Below are positions 16,216 through 25,500 of a stretch of 64,000 bases of DNA, in pieces. Both the position numbers and the translations under genes were made by a program. The stretch covers positions 2,232,001 to 2,296,000 of the forward strand of contig NZ_CP059733.1 in assembly GCF_000948985.2 (NCBI RefSeq), given 5' to 3'. This DNA comes from Thalassomonas viridans (GTDB lineage Bacteria > Pseudomonadota > Gammaproteobacteria > Enterobacterales > Alteromonadaceae). Below the pieces are notes generated by a model that worked only from the letters and a program-made list of their open reading frames with translations, had not been told where the DNA came from and did not search any database. Positions within the stretch are counted from its first letter, which is position 1. Each line of letters opens with the position of its first letter.

Positions 16216-17439
16216 ATGACGAAGACAGAAAATCACTTACAAGGTAAAAATATTGCCGTAGTCGGTGCCGGTATTATCGGCGCCTGCTGCGCCGCCCACC
16301 TAACCTCCTGTGGCGCTAAAGTCACGGTTTTTGACCGGGCCATGCCGGGTATGGCGGGGCCTTCAAGGGGCAATGCCGCGCATATTGCCGCATCGGCTTT
16401 TTTTCCGCTGGCGGCTCCCGGCATTATCCTCGATGCCTTGCCTATGTTACTGGATGCCAGGGCGCCGCTGAAAATGCCCCTTGGCCAGTGGCTTAAGCTT
16501 ATGCCCTGGCTGGTGAGTTTTATGCTTAATGCCAATAAAAGCACTTATCAGAGAAACGTTAATGCCCTGGGGGAGTTTAACCGCAGTGTCCATGCCGATA
16601 CCGAGCAGCTATATCGGCTGGCGGGATTAAGCGACCACTTGCAGCATGACGGTGCGCTTTATGTTTATGAAAGCCGGGGCAGCCTGGAAAAAAGCCATCA
16701 AGAGTTCGCCACCCGGCAGAGATTCGGTTTTGACTGCCAGCCCCTGAGCCCCGAGCAGATTTATGAGCTGGAGCCGAGTCTCGCGAAAATCTTCACCGGC
16801 GGCTATCTTATTCCCCAGTGGATGACGGTGCGGGATCCGCAAAAGATTGTCGGTGGCCTGATGGATTATTGCATCAGGCAAGGGGGGCAGTTTCTTTGCG
16901 AGAATATTAGTGGCCTGAGCAGTAGCGGGCACGGCGTTGACATACGTTTTAAAAACGGCAACAGCGCCGCTTTTGATCAGGCGATAGTTGCCGCCGGGGT
17001 GGGCTCCAAACCTTTAGTGAAAAAACAGGGGCAGAAGAAATTGCTTACCGCGGAAAGGGGCTATAATCTGACCTATACCCAACCTGGGATAGCGCTTAAA
17101 CGGGCGGTGATGTTTGCCGACCGCGGTGTGGTGGCGACCCGGGTGGATGATGGCCTGCGCATCGGCGGCTGGGCCGAGCTGGTTGCTGATGATATCCCGG
17201 CCAATCAGGGCTATTTTTCCCGCATCAATGATATTGCCCGGGAGCTGTTTCCGGCATTAACCACTGCAGAGCATTATCCCTGGATGGGAGCACGGCCGTC
17301 GACGCCGGATTCTTTACCTGTGATAGAGCGCAGCGAGGCCGATCACAATATTGTCTATGCCTTTGGCCACGGGCATCTGGGGCTGACCCAGGGGGCGACA
17401 ACGGCGAAAAAAGTGGCGCAGTTGCTGCTGCCGGGCTGA
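16216..17439 (+). CDS. FAD-dependent D-amino-acid oxidase/dehydrogenase (D-hydroxyproline)
   Basis: 407 residues. The Rossmann motif V-G-A-G-I-I-G-A-C-C-A lies at about 14-26 and is followed by the acidic strand end V-F-D-R. The rest matches the DAO/DadA fold, including the C-terminal G-A-R-P-S-T-P-D-S-L-P-V-I and the terminal G-H-G-H-L-G-L-T-Q-G. DadA-type D-amino acid dehydrogenases have this length. Next to the epimerase it should oxidise cis-4-hydroxy-D-proline to pyrroline-4-hydroxy-2-carboxylate, the substrate of the DapA-like enzyme. Electron acceptor unknown. Confidence 0.85.
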   Translation: MTKTENHLQGKNIAVVGAGIIGACCAAHLTSCGAKVTVFDRAMPGMAGPSRGNAAHIAASAFFPLAAPGIILDALPMLLDARAPLKMPLGQWLKLMPWLVSFMLNANKSTYQRNVNALGEFNRSVHADTEQLYRLAGLSDHLQHDGALYVYESRGSLEKSHQEFATRQRFGFDCQPLSPEQIYELEPSLAKIFTGGYLIPQWMTVRDPQKIVGGLMDYCIRQGGQFLCENISGLSSSGHGVDIRFKNGNSAAFDQAIVAAGVGSKPLVKKQGQKKLLTAERGYNLTYTQPGIALKRAVMFADRGVVATRVDDGLRIGGWAELVADDIPANQGYFSRINDIARELFPALTTAEHYPWMGARPSTPDSLPVIERSEADHNIVYAFGHGHLGLTQGATTAKKVAQLLLPG

Positions 17440-17477
17440 GCAGGCTTATACTTTTGATATAAGGTTTATTACGGCAG

Positions 17478-17505
17478 TCGCCCCATGGACTTTTATCCGG
17501 GGCGA
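17478..17505 (+). terminator. Weak hairpin after oxidase gene
   Basis: TCGCCCC and GGGGCGA flank a 14-base loop. No T-run follows, so it may be a leader hairpin of the next gene rather than a terminator. Confidence 0.35.
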
Positions 17506-17527
17506 TAAACAGGCAAATGGAGGGCAT

Positions 17528-17932
17528 ATGGCACAACTGTACCACTACCTGGCGGATGCTGTTTTACTGCTGCACAGCTTGTTTGTGGTGTTTGTGGTGG
17601 GGGCTTTAGTGTTGACCCTGATCGGCGGGTATTGCCGCTGGTTATGGGTGAGAAACTATGTTTTTCGCCTGGTGCATTTGTTTTGTATTGCTGTGGTTGT
17701 GCTCCAGGCCTGGTTCGGGCTTATATGTCCGCTGACAACCCTGGAAATGTGGCTCAGGGAGCTTGCCGGAGACAGGCAATATAGCGGCAGCTTTATCGGC
17801 CATTGGCTGGAATACTTCCTTTATTACCGGGCCCCACCCTGGGTGTTTATCCTTATCTATTCGCTTTTTGCTGCGCTGGTGATTTTTACCTGGGTGTATT
17901 TGCCGCCGCAAAAAAAATTAAGAAATAATTAA
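17528..17932 (+). CDS. DUF2784 membrane protein
   Basis: 134 residues, four hydrophobic helices (about 9-35, 45-68, a break with C-P-L-T-T-L-E, then 102-124). The pattern L-H-x-L-F-V-x-F-V near the start, C-P-L-T-x-L-E and the H-W-L-E-Y-x-x-Y region are typical of DUF2784, an inner-membrane family of unknown role. AGGGCATATG gives a short ribosome site. It has no obvious tie to the hydroxyproline genes before it. Confidence 0.8.
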   Translation: MAQLYHYLADAVLLLHSLFVVFVVGALVLTLIGGYCRWLWVRNYVFRLVHLFCIAVVVLQAWFGLICPLTTLEMWLRELAGDRQYSGSFIGHWLEYFLYYRAPPWVFILIYSLFAALVIFTWVYLPPQKKLRNN

Positions 17933-18011
17933 GAATCACTTGCACTTAGATTAGTTACCTGTATAGATAGTATTAACGGACAGCCGAGGTTAATCATCAA
18001 CAGGAGTTTTT

Positions 18012-18437
18012 ATGGCAAATGATGCCAAGGGAGCACAAAGCGATGCGCAGCAGGAAAAAGGGTTTTCCCTGCCTGCACTGAAGAATTATATTCCCCCGGA
18101 GTCTTCCCAGAATCCCCTCACCAGCTTAAGGGCAATAGCCAAGGATAAGGACATAGATCCCGAGATCCGCCAATGGCTGTTTGATTATGCCGTAACCCGG
18201 TTTACCAACCGGCGGAAGATGGCCTATCTTGCTTTGCTTACCATTATCGGCATCGTGATTTTTCTCGGTTTTGCTGCTATATACGACGGCGTGAGTGAAT
18301 GTGTGGTGGCTAAAACCTGTAACGGCATTTTAGCCAGCGTTAAAGCAGTGGATACTTTGCTGGTTTGGATAGTGGGTTTTTTGGCGTCGATAGTGGCGGC
18401 TTATTACGGGGTGTCCAGCTTCCGCCCTTCGAGCTAA
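18012..18437 (+). CDS. Hypothetical two-helix membrane protein
   Basis: 141 residues. A polar N-terminal half (1-75) with a helical segment D-P-E-I-R-Q-W-L-F-D-Y is followed by a helix at about 78-97, a short loop containing a cysteine pair (C-V-V-A-K-T-C), and a second helix at 114-134. The two cysteines would lie in the periplasm if the N terminus is inside. Family not recognised. CAGGAG precedes the ATG. A VOC gene follows 23 bases on. Confidence 0.6.
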   Translation: MANDAKGAQSDAQQEKGFSLPALKNYIPPESSQNPLTSLRAIAKDKDIDPEIRQWLFDYAVTRFTNRRKMAYLALLTIIGIVIFLGFAAIYDGVSECVVAKTCNGILASVKAVDTLLVWIVGFLASIVAAYYGVSSFRPSS

Positions 18438-18460
18438 GTTATTAACAACTGGAGATTTGT

Positions 18461-18847
18461 ATGAGTGATTTGAATACCCGGCATAACCGGGCGGTGTGGT
18501 TTGATATTCCTGTGGCGGATTTGATCCGGGCGTCGGGTTTTTATAGCAAGGTGCTGGCTATCCAGGTGGATATTATTGAAGAAGAAGGCTTTACCTTTGC
18601 CGTGCTGGAGCATGGCGAAGGCAACGGCGGCTGCCTGGTGCCCAACGAAGGGGAGATCAGCGCCGAAGCCGGCATCATGCTTTACCTGAATGTTGACGGC
18701 AGGCTGCGCGATGCGGTCAGCAAGGTGACCGCCAACGGCGGCAAAGTGGTCCAGGATATCCACGGCATAGGCCCCCATGGTTTCCGGGCCGTTATTCATG
18801 ACAGCGAAGGCAATAGGGTGGTGTTGCATTCGGAGTCGGATGCCTGA
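18461..18847 (+). CDS. VOC family protein (glyoxalase-like)
   Basis: 128 residues with the paired beta-alpha-beta-beta-beta layout of the vicinal-oxygen-chelate fold. It begins with W-F-D-I-P-V-A-D-L-I-R-A-S-G-F-Y, typical of the YP_ or bleomycin-resistance-like subgroup, and ends D-S-E-G-N-R-V-V-L-H-S. A metal site can be guessed from the terminal E/H positions but not assigned. Substrate unknown. ACTGGAG precedes the ATG. Confidence 0.8.
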   Translation: MSDLNTRHNRAVWFDIPVADLIRASGFYSKVLAIQVDIIEEEGFTFAVLEHGEGNGGCLVPNEGEISAEAGIMLYLNVDGRLRDAVSKVTANGGKVVQDIHGIGPHGFRAVIHDSEGNRVVLHSESDA

Positions 18848-18876
18848 GCATTAATTTGCAGAAAATTTTCATGCCT

Positions 18877-18903
18877 GGTCACATTTTTGTTTCCTGGTTC
18901 GTC
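18877..18903 (+). promoter_or_regulatory. ECF41-type promoter
   Basis: GGTCACA, 16 bases, then CGTC. The known ECF41 consensus is TGTCACA at -35 and CGTC at -10, so this differs in one base. It lies 34 bases before the start of the carboxymuconolactone-decarboxylase-like gene, the standard ECF41 target, and the sigma gene itself is next. Confidence 0.75.
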
Positions 18904-18937
18904 TTATGGGTAAATCCATTAAAAATAGGGCTGAACC

Positions 18938-19453
18938 ATGACTCATAGTGAACATCTGCAAAACATCAATGAATTTGAGAGCCATTATCAATACGATAGC
19001 GGTTATATGCGGGAGCTGTTAGCCAGCTCGCCGCAGGCTTACCAGCATTTTGCCGATTTCCTGCCGATGGCGCATTTTCGCGAACTGTTAACCCCGGAGG
19101 ATTACTGGATTGCGAAAATTGCCGTGATGCAGGTGGCCGATTGCGGTGCCTGCCTACAGCTTAATATCCGTATGGCGCAAGAGCAGGGGGTTGCGGGAGA
19201 TTTGATCCTGGCACTGTTAAATGCCGGCGACTCGTTGACGCCCGGACAGCGGGAGCTCAGGGATTATGCCCGCCAGCTGGTGATGCCGGCCGGGGTGGAG
19301 CCGGCATTAATGCAAACCATGCAGGCGCGTTACAGCCGGGGGCAATTGCTGGAATTTGGTTTGTGCGCCGCCAGTGCCATGGTTTTTCCCACCATTAAGC
19401 GGGCTATAGCCGAGATACAAAGCTGTGTTATTCCAGAGATAGAGGTGGCCTGA
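18938..19453 (+). CDS. Carboxymuconolactone decarboxylase / AhpD-like protein
   Basis: 171 residues, mostly helical. The redox pair lies in A-D-C-G-A-C-L-Q-L-N (C-x-x-C around residue 68-71), followed by the family helix with G-D-S-L-T-P-G-Q. AhpD-like proteins use this pair in thiol peroxidase or reductase chemistry. In ECF41 systems such a gene is the usual target of the sigma factor. A near-consensus ECF41 promoter precedes it and the sigma gene follows 64 bases downstream, so both are probably co-transcribed as an autoregulated unit. Confidence 0.85.
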   Translation: MTHSEHLQNINEFESHYQYDSGYMRELLASSPQAYQHFADFLPMAHFRELLTPEDYWIAKIAVMQVADCGACLQLNIRMAQEQGVAGDLILALLNAGDSLTPGQRELRDYARQLVMPAGVEPALMQTMQARYSRGQLLEFGLCAASAMVFPTIKRAIAEIQSCVIPEIEVA

Positions 19454-19517
19454 GTGAGCAGATTCAAGACTTTGTCCCTGGCCCTAGCTATCACAGCAGC
19501 AGGTTAGGGGCGGATTG

Positions 19518-20471
19518 ATGGACAGTGCACAAATTTTTGCCTGCCACAGGGATAGGCTTTTGGCGCTTGCTTACCGCCTGACCGGCTCTGTGTTTGAGTC
19601 AGAAGATATAGTCCAGGAGGCTTATATCCGCTGGCACCATACCTTGAAAAAAAGTACTTTGAAAAAAAGCACCCTGGAAAAACGTACTTTGCAAAACAGT
19701 GCCCAGGAACCAAGCCCCCGGGAGATTGAAACGCCCCGGGCCTGGTTAACGACGGTGACCACCCGGTTGTCGCTGGATTATCTGAAGAGCGCCCGCTGCC
19801 AGAGGCAAAGCTATATCGGCCCCTGGTTGCCAGAGCCTTTGATAGCCAACCAGCAACAGCCGGATAACATGCACGCCTTAGATCAAAGCGTGACCATGGC
19901 TTTTATGGTGTTGCTGGACAGGCTGTCGCCGGCGCAAAGGGCTGCTTATATCCTGCATGACCTTTTGGGTTATGCTTTTGATGATATTGCGGAAATACTC
20001 GGTGTTTCTTCGGCTTCATGCCGTAAACTGGCCAGCCGCAGCCGGGAGAAAATCAATGCCGGTGCTGAGCATGAGCCTGTGCCGGCAGCGCAACACCAGC
20101 AACTGATTGAAGCTTTCTTTTTAGCTGTCCGTGATGCAGATCACCGGGCGCTGTTATCCTTGCTGACAGACGATGTTATCTTTCACAGTGATGGCGGCGG
20201 CAAAGCGGCAGCGGCCCCCCATATACTCAAAGGCAAAGAGGAAGTGCTGGCCTGGATGAAAAAGGTGTTAATACCCGCCCTGGGGCAATGGCAAACCTTG
20301 CCGGGTAAGCGTACTTTGGTATGCTTTAACGGCTCACCCGGTATTGTGTTATGGCAGGAGGGTAAGGTTATTTCCGCTTTTAGCATTAGTTTGGCAAAAA
20401 GCGGGATCCGGCAAATATATGCGTTAAGAAATCCCGATAAGTTGCAGTTGTTTTCCCGGGCTGCCGGATAA
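19518..20471 (+). CDS. ECF41 RNA polymerase sigma factor with SnoaL-like tail
   Basis: 317 residues from ATG; a TTG one codon earlier is also open. Sigma region 2 covers about 5-95 (L-A-Y-R-L-T-G-S, S-E-D-I-V-Q-E-A) and region 4 about 130-180. A C-terminal SnoaL-like domain (about 190-310) replaces a separate anti-sigma factor. The ECF41 signatures are all present: W-L-P-E-P at 103-107, D-G-G-G-K at 225-229 and N-P-D-K-L at 305-309. The SnoaL domain is known to tune activity in this group. Odd: residues 42-59 inside region 2 are four imperfect T-L-x-K-x repeats from tandem 15-base DNA repeats, an insertion I do not expect in this family. Confidence 0.92.
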   Translation: MDSAQIFACHRDRLLALAYRLTGSVFESEDIVQEAYIRWHHTLKKSTLKKSTLEKRTLQNSAQEPSPREIETPRAWLTTVTTRLSLDYLKSARCQRQSYIGPWLPEPLIANQQQPDNMHALDQSVTMAFMVLLDRLSPAQRAAYILHDLLGYAFDDIAEILGVSSASCRKLASRSREKINAGAEHEPVPAAQHQQLIEAFFLAVRDADHRALLSLLTDDVIFHSDGGGKAAAAPHILKGKEEVLAWMKKVLIPALGQWQTLPGKRTLVCFNGSPGIVLWQEGKVISAFSISLAKSGIRQIYALRNPDKLQLFSRAAG

Positions 20472-20485
20472 GCAGCCGACCGGAA

Positions 20486-20866
20486 TTATTTTTCAGGGCT
20501 GTCGGCACTGACAAACTTCATGGAGATGGAGTTGACGCAGTGCCGGACATTTTTTTCTGTCAGCTGCTCGCCGGTGAATACGTGGCCGAGGTGGCCGTCG
20601 CAGTTGGCGCATAAGATTTCTGTACGCCTGCCGTCGCTGTCTGTTTCACGTTTGATGGCGCCGGGAATTTCATCGTCGAAACTGGGCCAGCCGCAGTGGG
20701 AGGCGAACTTGTTTTGTGAGCGGTACAGGGGAGCGTCACATTGCTTGCAGAGATAAACACCCGCTTCGAAAAAATCGTCATATTTGCCGGTGAAAGGACG
20801 CTCTGTGCCCTTATGAATGATCACCCGGGCTTCTTCCGGGGTTAACGGGTTTAATGGCTTGCTCAT
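20486..20866 (-). CDS. msrB: Methionine-R-sulfoxide reductase MsrB
   Basis: 126 residues, typical MsrB size. Two zinc-binding C-x-x-C pairs (C-K-Q-C and C-A-N-C), G-W-P-S-F, G-H-L-G-H-V-F and the catalytic cysteine in R-H-C-V-N-S are all seen. It reduces methionine-R-sulfoxide in proteins with thioredoxin as donor, in the cytoplasm. It converges with the ECF41 gene, with 14 bases between stop codons, and is followed on its own strand's upstream side by the patatin-like gene. Confidence 0.95.
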   Translation of the reverse strand: MSKPLNPLTPEEARVIIHKGTERPFTGKYDDFFEAGVYLCKQCDAPLYRSQNKFASHCGWPSFDDEIPGAIKRETDSDGRRTEILCANCDGHLGHVFTGEQLTEKNVRHCVNSISMKFVSADSPEK

Positions 20867-20910
20867 AGTGTCGGCTCGTTTCCTGTTTCTGCTGCCTGGC
20901 TTGTATTTTA

Positions 20911-21975
20911 CTAGATTATCGGTTTTATTTCGGCTTTTTCCGGCCGGTTTATTTGCTGGTCAAGTGCCTGGGCCAGTTGGTCTGTGGCACTGAGCACGGT
21001 TTTCCAGTAGCGGATTCTTTTTTCCGGCGCCATTGAGGTAAAATCGGTACGGTCGGGGATTTTGCCGTGGGGCAGGGAAGCGATAAATTTGTCAGACGGC
21101 ACCAGCATAACGGTATTGTCATAGTTTTCCGGTAATATGCTGCGTTTAAGGTTTTTATCAAACCAGCCGGCTTTGGGGCTGGCACTGAAATGCGGATAGA
21201 GGATCAGATCCTGCTCCTTGCTGGCTTTGTTTTCAACTTTGATATCAAAATGATAATCCAGGATACCGCCGTCCCGGTACATGCCTTTGGGGGCGTCGGG
21301 AATATCTTTTATACCTTCCATGACCAGCGGAATAGAGCCTGAGGCGAGCAAAGACTCTTTAAGGTTATCCCGGGTTAAATTGATATAGCGGGTGTCGAAA
21401 CCGCAATAATCTTCTATGGAGACCTGGCTTGACGGCGCTTTAAATACGAAGCGCTGGTACTGGCGGCGTAACAACTTGCGGTCGATCTTATTGAGCACGA
21501 AACTTTTCGCCAGTCCCAGGGTCAGGGCCAGTTTATTTTCGCTGGCGGTCAGTCCCCGGCTTTTATTGACCAGGAAATGGGCTTTAAATACCGGGTTGTC
21601 GATGATCTCGTCAATGCCGTTTTCCCCCAGCATATAATCGAGCAGCGCTATGGCTTTTTCGGTAATTTCTTCCCGGGTGGCTTTTGAGGAATACACGGTT
21701 TCCGCATAAGAATGGGCCATACGGGTAATGGCGGCCACGGGATCTTTCTGGGCAAAGCAGGCGGCGCGAAACGCCCCGGCAGAGGAGCCTACCAGGTTAA
21801 GCTCCGCCTGCCTGTCTTTAAAAAACTCGCCAAAAAGGTATTTGTCCAGGCCAAAGAGGGTGAACCATTTCGGGCCGCCGCTGGCGCCGAGGAAAGTGCC
21901 GAACAAGTCTTGTTTAAAGCCGTTTTCCCTGATCACTTTGAGTGCCGTTTTACCGGCATAAATATCTAACATCAT
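20911..21975 (-). CDS. Patatin-like phospholipase
   Basis: 354 residues without a signal peptide. The oxyanion loop G-A-S-G-G-P-K lies near 30, the nucleophile elbow G-S-S-A-G at about 63-67, and the catalytic Asp in D-G-G near 235. These form the Ser-Asp dyad of patatin-type lipid acyl hydrolases. The protein probably acts on membrane phospholipids or intracellular lipids. Two consecutive ATG codons make the exact start uncertain by one residue. It is transcribed away from the chitinase. Confidence 0.85.
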   Translation of the reverse strand: MMLDIYAGKTALKVIRENGFKQDLFGTFLGASGGPKWFTLFGLDKYLFGEFFKDRQAELNLVGSSAGAFRAACFAQKDPVAAITRMAHSYAETVYSSKATREEITEKAIALLDYMLGENGIDEIIDNPVFKAHFLVNKSRGLTASENKLALTLGLAKSFVLNKIDRKLLRRQYQRFVFKAPSSQVSIEDYCGFDTRYINLTRDNLKESLLASGSIPLVMEGIKDIPDAPKGMYRDGGILDYHFDIKVENKASKEQDLILYPHFSASPKAGWFDKNLKRSILPENYDNTVMLVPSDKFIASLPHGKIPDRTDFTSMAPEKRIRYWKTVLSATDQLAQALDQQINRPEKAEIKPII

Positions 21976-22507
21976 GCTGCTTGCTGGGTTTTGAATCCTA
22001 GTGTTTTCCGGGGATTATACTCAGGTGACCATGAATCGCCAGAGGCGCGGGAAAATTCTGGCTGAAACTTTATTTAAATTTGGCACAGCACCTTACTGTT
22101 TTGGCTTGAAAATACCGGAATGGCTTAAAAGTGATCTTGTCAGGCTTTGGTGAGTAAAATAAAAGACATCGCTATCATAATTATTTGTTATATATTATAT
22201 TTCTTGGTTATATCTGGGTTATCTTTTTGTTATCCATTAAGATATTTTATATAACACAGTTTTTTTACCTTTTTATTAAACTCTGAAATGCTTTTTTTTT
22301 AAACACTTGTTTTATTCTTGTGCGGCGGGCATGTCCCCTGAGCTGGCGTTGAAAAAGCTGATTTTTTTCTGTGTTTGCAGCTGACTCGGCCGTCGACTCC
22401 CGGGTGATTGAAAAGTGTAAAAACTGTGTTAGGTTTTATTTTACCTCCAAATAGGGGTGAAAAATAACAATAAAAGCGAATCAAAACAAAAAGCACGGAG
22501 AGGTTAT
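21976..22507. other. AT-rich promoter region of chitinase cluster
   Basis: Long non-coding stretch between the divergent patatin and chitinase genes. It contains GTTAT direct repeats in phase with the DNA helix (22187-22233) and a long AT-rich leader. A GTG-started extension at 22457 is open but has no ribosome site. Confidence 0.6.
22187..22233 (+). promoter_or_regulatory. Phased GTTAT direct repeats
   Basis: GTTAT occurs at 22187, 22207, 22218 and 22229. The last three are exactly 11 bases apart, one helical turn, as in many response-regulator (OmpR-type) activator sites. They lie about 280 bases before the chitinase start. AT-rich context makes chance possible. Confidence 0.4.
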
Positions 22508-25500
22508 ATGGATATACAAAAAATTAAACGAAATTCGGCCGGTTTAGGGCTGATCTCCCTGACAATGGCAGGACTGCCGGCGCAGGCCGCCAGCATAGAT
22601 TGCAGCGCACTTAATCCCTGGCAGGCAGGACAGACCTACCTGGCGGGTGCCCAAGTTCAGGCAAGTGATCAGGCTTTTGAGGCCAAGTGGTGGAGCCAGT
22701 CGAATCCGGTAGATAATTCAGGCCCCTGGGATGCGTGGCAAAAGCTCGGCGATTGTTCCGGCGGTATTCCCGATAACAGGCCTCCGACGGTGAGTTGGAT
22801 TTCCCCGGCAAATAATGCTTCTTTTAGCAAAAATGACAGCGTTGTCATGACTGTTGATGCCGAAGACAGCGATGGCCGGGTGGTACAGGTTGATTTTTAT
22901 CTGGGGGAGACTTTACTGGCCTCGGATACGCAGGCGCCTTATGAGGTGAACTGGACGGCTCAGGCCGGGCAACATGTGTTAACGGCGGTTGCGGCCGACG
23001 ATAAAGGGGCCAGAGCCGATGCTGAGCCGGTAAATATCAGGGTGACTGACGGCGGTCCTGTGAACCAGGCGCCGAGCGCGTCTTTGGTCATTGCTTCTGC
23101 GCCATCGCCGGTTAAGGTGGGTGATGCTGTGGTGTTTACCTTATCGGGGGCCGACAGCGACGGCCAGGTAACGGCGTTGGAGCTGTTTGAAAACGGCATT
23201 TCAGTGTTTAGCAATACCGGCGCGGATGTCAGCTATACCTGGCAGGCAAGCCAGGCGGGAGCGGTGGAGTTTATGCTACAGGCCAGGGACGATCAAAATG
23301 CCAGCGGTCAGAGTGGCGTGATCACCCTTAATGTACAAGAGGCCGGAAATCCCGGCAATGGCCGTGATGATTGTAAACCTGCCGGCCTGTATCAGACCCC
23401 GGGAATTAACACCCCGTATTGCAGCATTTATGATGCCGATGGCCGGGAAAAAATGGGGGCGGACCACCCGAGACGGGTGATTGGCTACTTTACCAGCTGG
23501 CGCAACGGCGGCAACGGCCAGCCGGCTTACCTGGTGAAGGATATTCCCTGGGACAGGATCACCCATATCAACTATGCCTTCGCCCATGTTGACGTGAATA
23601 ACAAAATTTCCATCGGCGACCCTAATGCCGCCGGTAATCCGGCCACGAATATGGAATGGCCGGGGGTAGCCGGCGCCGAGATGGATCCCGGTTATGCCTT
23701 TAAAGGGCACTTCAACTTGCTCAATAAATACAAAAAACAGTACCCGGGCGTGAAAACCCTGATCTCAGTGGGCGGCTGGGCGGAAACCGGCGGGTATATC
23801 GGTGACAATGGCCGGGTGGCCAGCGGCGGTTTCTATACCATGACCACCAACAGTGACGGCAGCGTCAACCAGGCGGGCATAGATGCTTTTACCGCCAGTG
23901 TGGTGGACTTTATCCAGCAATACGGCTTTGACGGCGTCGATATCGATTATGAATATCCCACCTCTATGGAAGATGCCGGTCATCCGGGGGATTTTGCCAT
24001 CTCCAATGCCCGCCGGGCGGGATTGAATAACTCCTACCAGGTGCTGATGAAAAGTCTGCGCCAGGCTCTGGATATTGCCGGGCAGGCATCGGGCAAACAT
24101 TATATGCTCACCATAGCTTCTCCCTCATCCGGTTACCTGCTGCGGGGGATGGAAACCTTCCAGACGGTGAAATACCTGGATTATGTCAACATCATGTCCT
24201 ACGACCTGCACGGCGCCTGGAACTCCCATGTCGGCCATAACGCCGCGCTGTTTGATACCGGGGAAGATTCCGAGCTGAAGGTCTGGGATGTTTATACCAC
24301 CAGGGAATTTGAAGGCATAGGTTATCTTAATACCGACTGGGCGGTGCGTTATTTCCGCGGTGGCCTGAGCGGGGGGCGTATCAATATCGGCGTGCCGTAC
24401 TACAGCCGGGGTTTTAAAGACGTTACCGGCGGCAGCCAGGGCTTGTGGGGCCAGGCGAAACTCCCGGATCAGGCCAATTGCCCGGACGGCACCGGCAAGG
24501 GGGATAAAAACTTCTGCGGCAACGGCGCCATCGGCATCGACAACCTCTGGCACGATATTGAAAATGACCGTGAAGTGCCCGCCGGCAGCAATCCGCTGTG
24601 GCACCTGAAAAATTTGGAAAACGGCATTACTCCCAGTTACTTGGCCGCTTATGGCCTAACGCCGGATACAGATCCCGATGACAGGTTCAGCGGCAGTTAT
24701 GTCCGCCATTATGATGCGGTTGCGGTCGCCCCTTGGCTATGGAATGCGGAAAAAAGCGTGTTTTTATCAATTGAAGATGAAGAGTCCATGGCTGCTAAGC
24801 TGGACTATATCATCAGCAACGAACTTGGCGGCATCATGTTCTGGGAGCTGGCGGGGGACTTCGCCTATGACGGCGCCAAGGGCGAATACTTTATGGGCTC
24901 GACCATGACCAGCCTGGCCTTTGACAAGTTTAAACTCAGCGGCACCCCGTATGGCACGCAAATGGGCAATGCAAATTTTGCCGTGCCGCAGGAGATGGTG
25001 GATGTCAGCTTTACGGCGAAAGACTTCCCGCTGGGGGATGACAATTATCCCATCAGCCCGACTTTCAGTTTTACCAACAATTCGCAAATCGACTTTACCG
25101 GCGCCACTATCTCTTTTGATGTGCCGGTATCGACTTCGGCGATTTTTAAGTCCAACTGGAATGCCACCAAAAAGTTAAAACTAGAGGTGGTCAGCAACGG
25201 CTCCAATGCGGCGGGCAATAATATCGGCGGTTTTGACAATGAATTCCATCGCTTTGCCATTACCCTGACCAATGAATGGGGCGGGGTGGATGAAGCCTTT
25301 GCCCCCGGCCAGAGTGTGGATGCCCAGGTGATGTATTACCTGCCCATGAGCGGTCCGGTGAACTTTACTATCGCCAAAAACGGTAAAACCTATGCCTTTA
25401 AATCTGAATATCCCCATCTGCCGGAGGGCACCGACAATTCGGGCGGCAATACCTGCGGCGACCTGAATACGGATGCGATCCCCGTATATCCCGACTGGCC

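Noticed and set aside
22457..22507. GTG-started N-terminal extension of the chitinase
   Set aside because: Lacks a ribosome site and would bury the signal peptide behind 17 polar residues.
23276..24604. Long minus-strand open frames inside the chitinase gene
   Set aside because: Shadows of a GC-rich coding sequence with clear GH18 motifs on the plus strand.
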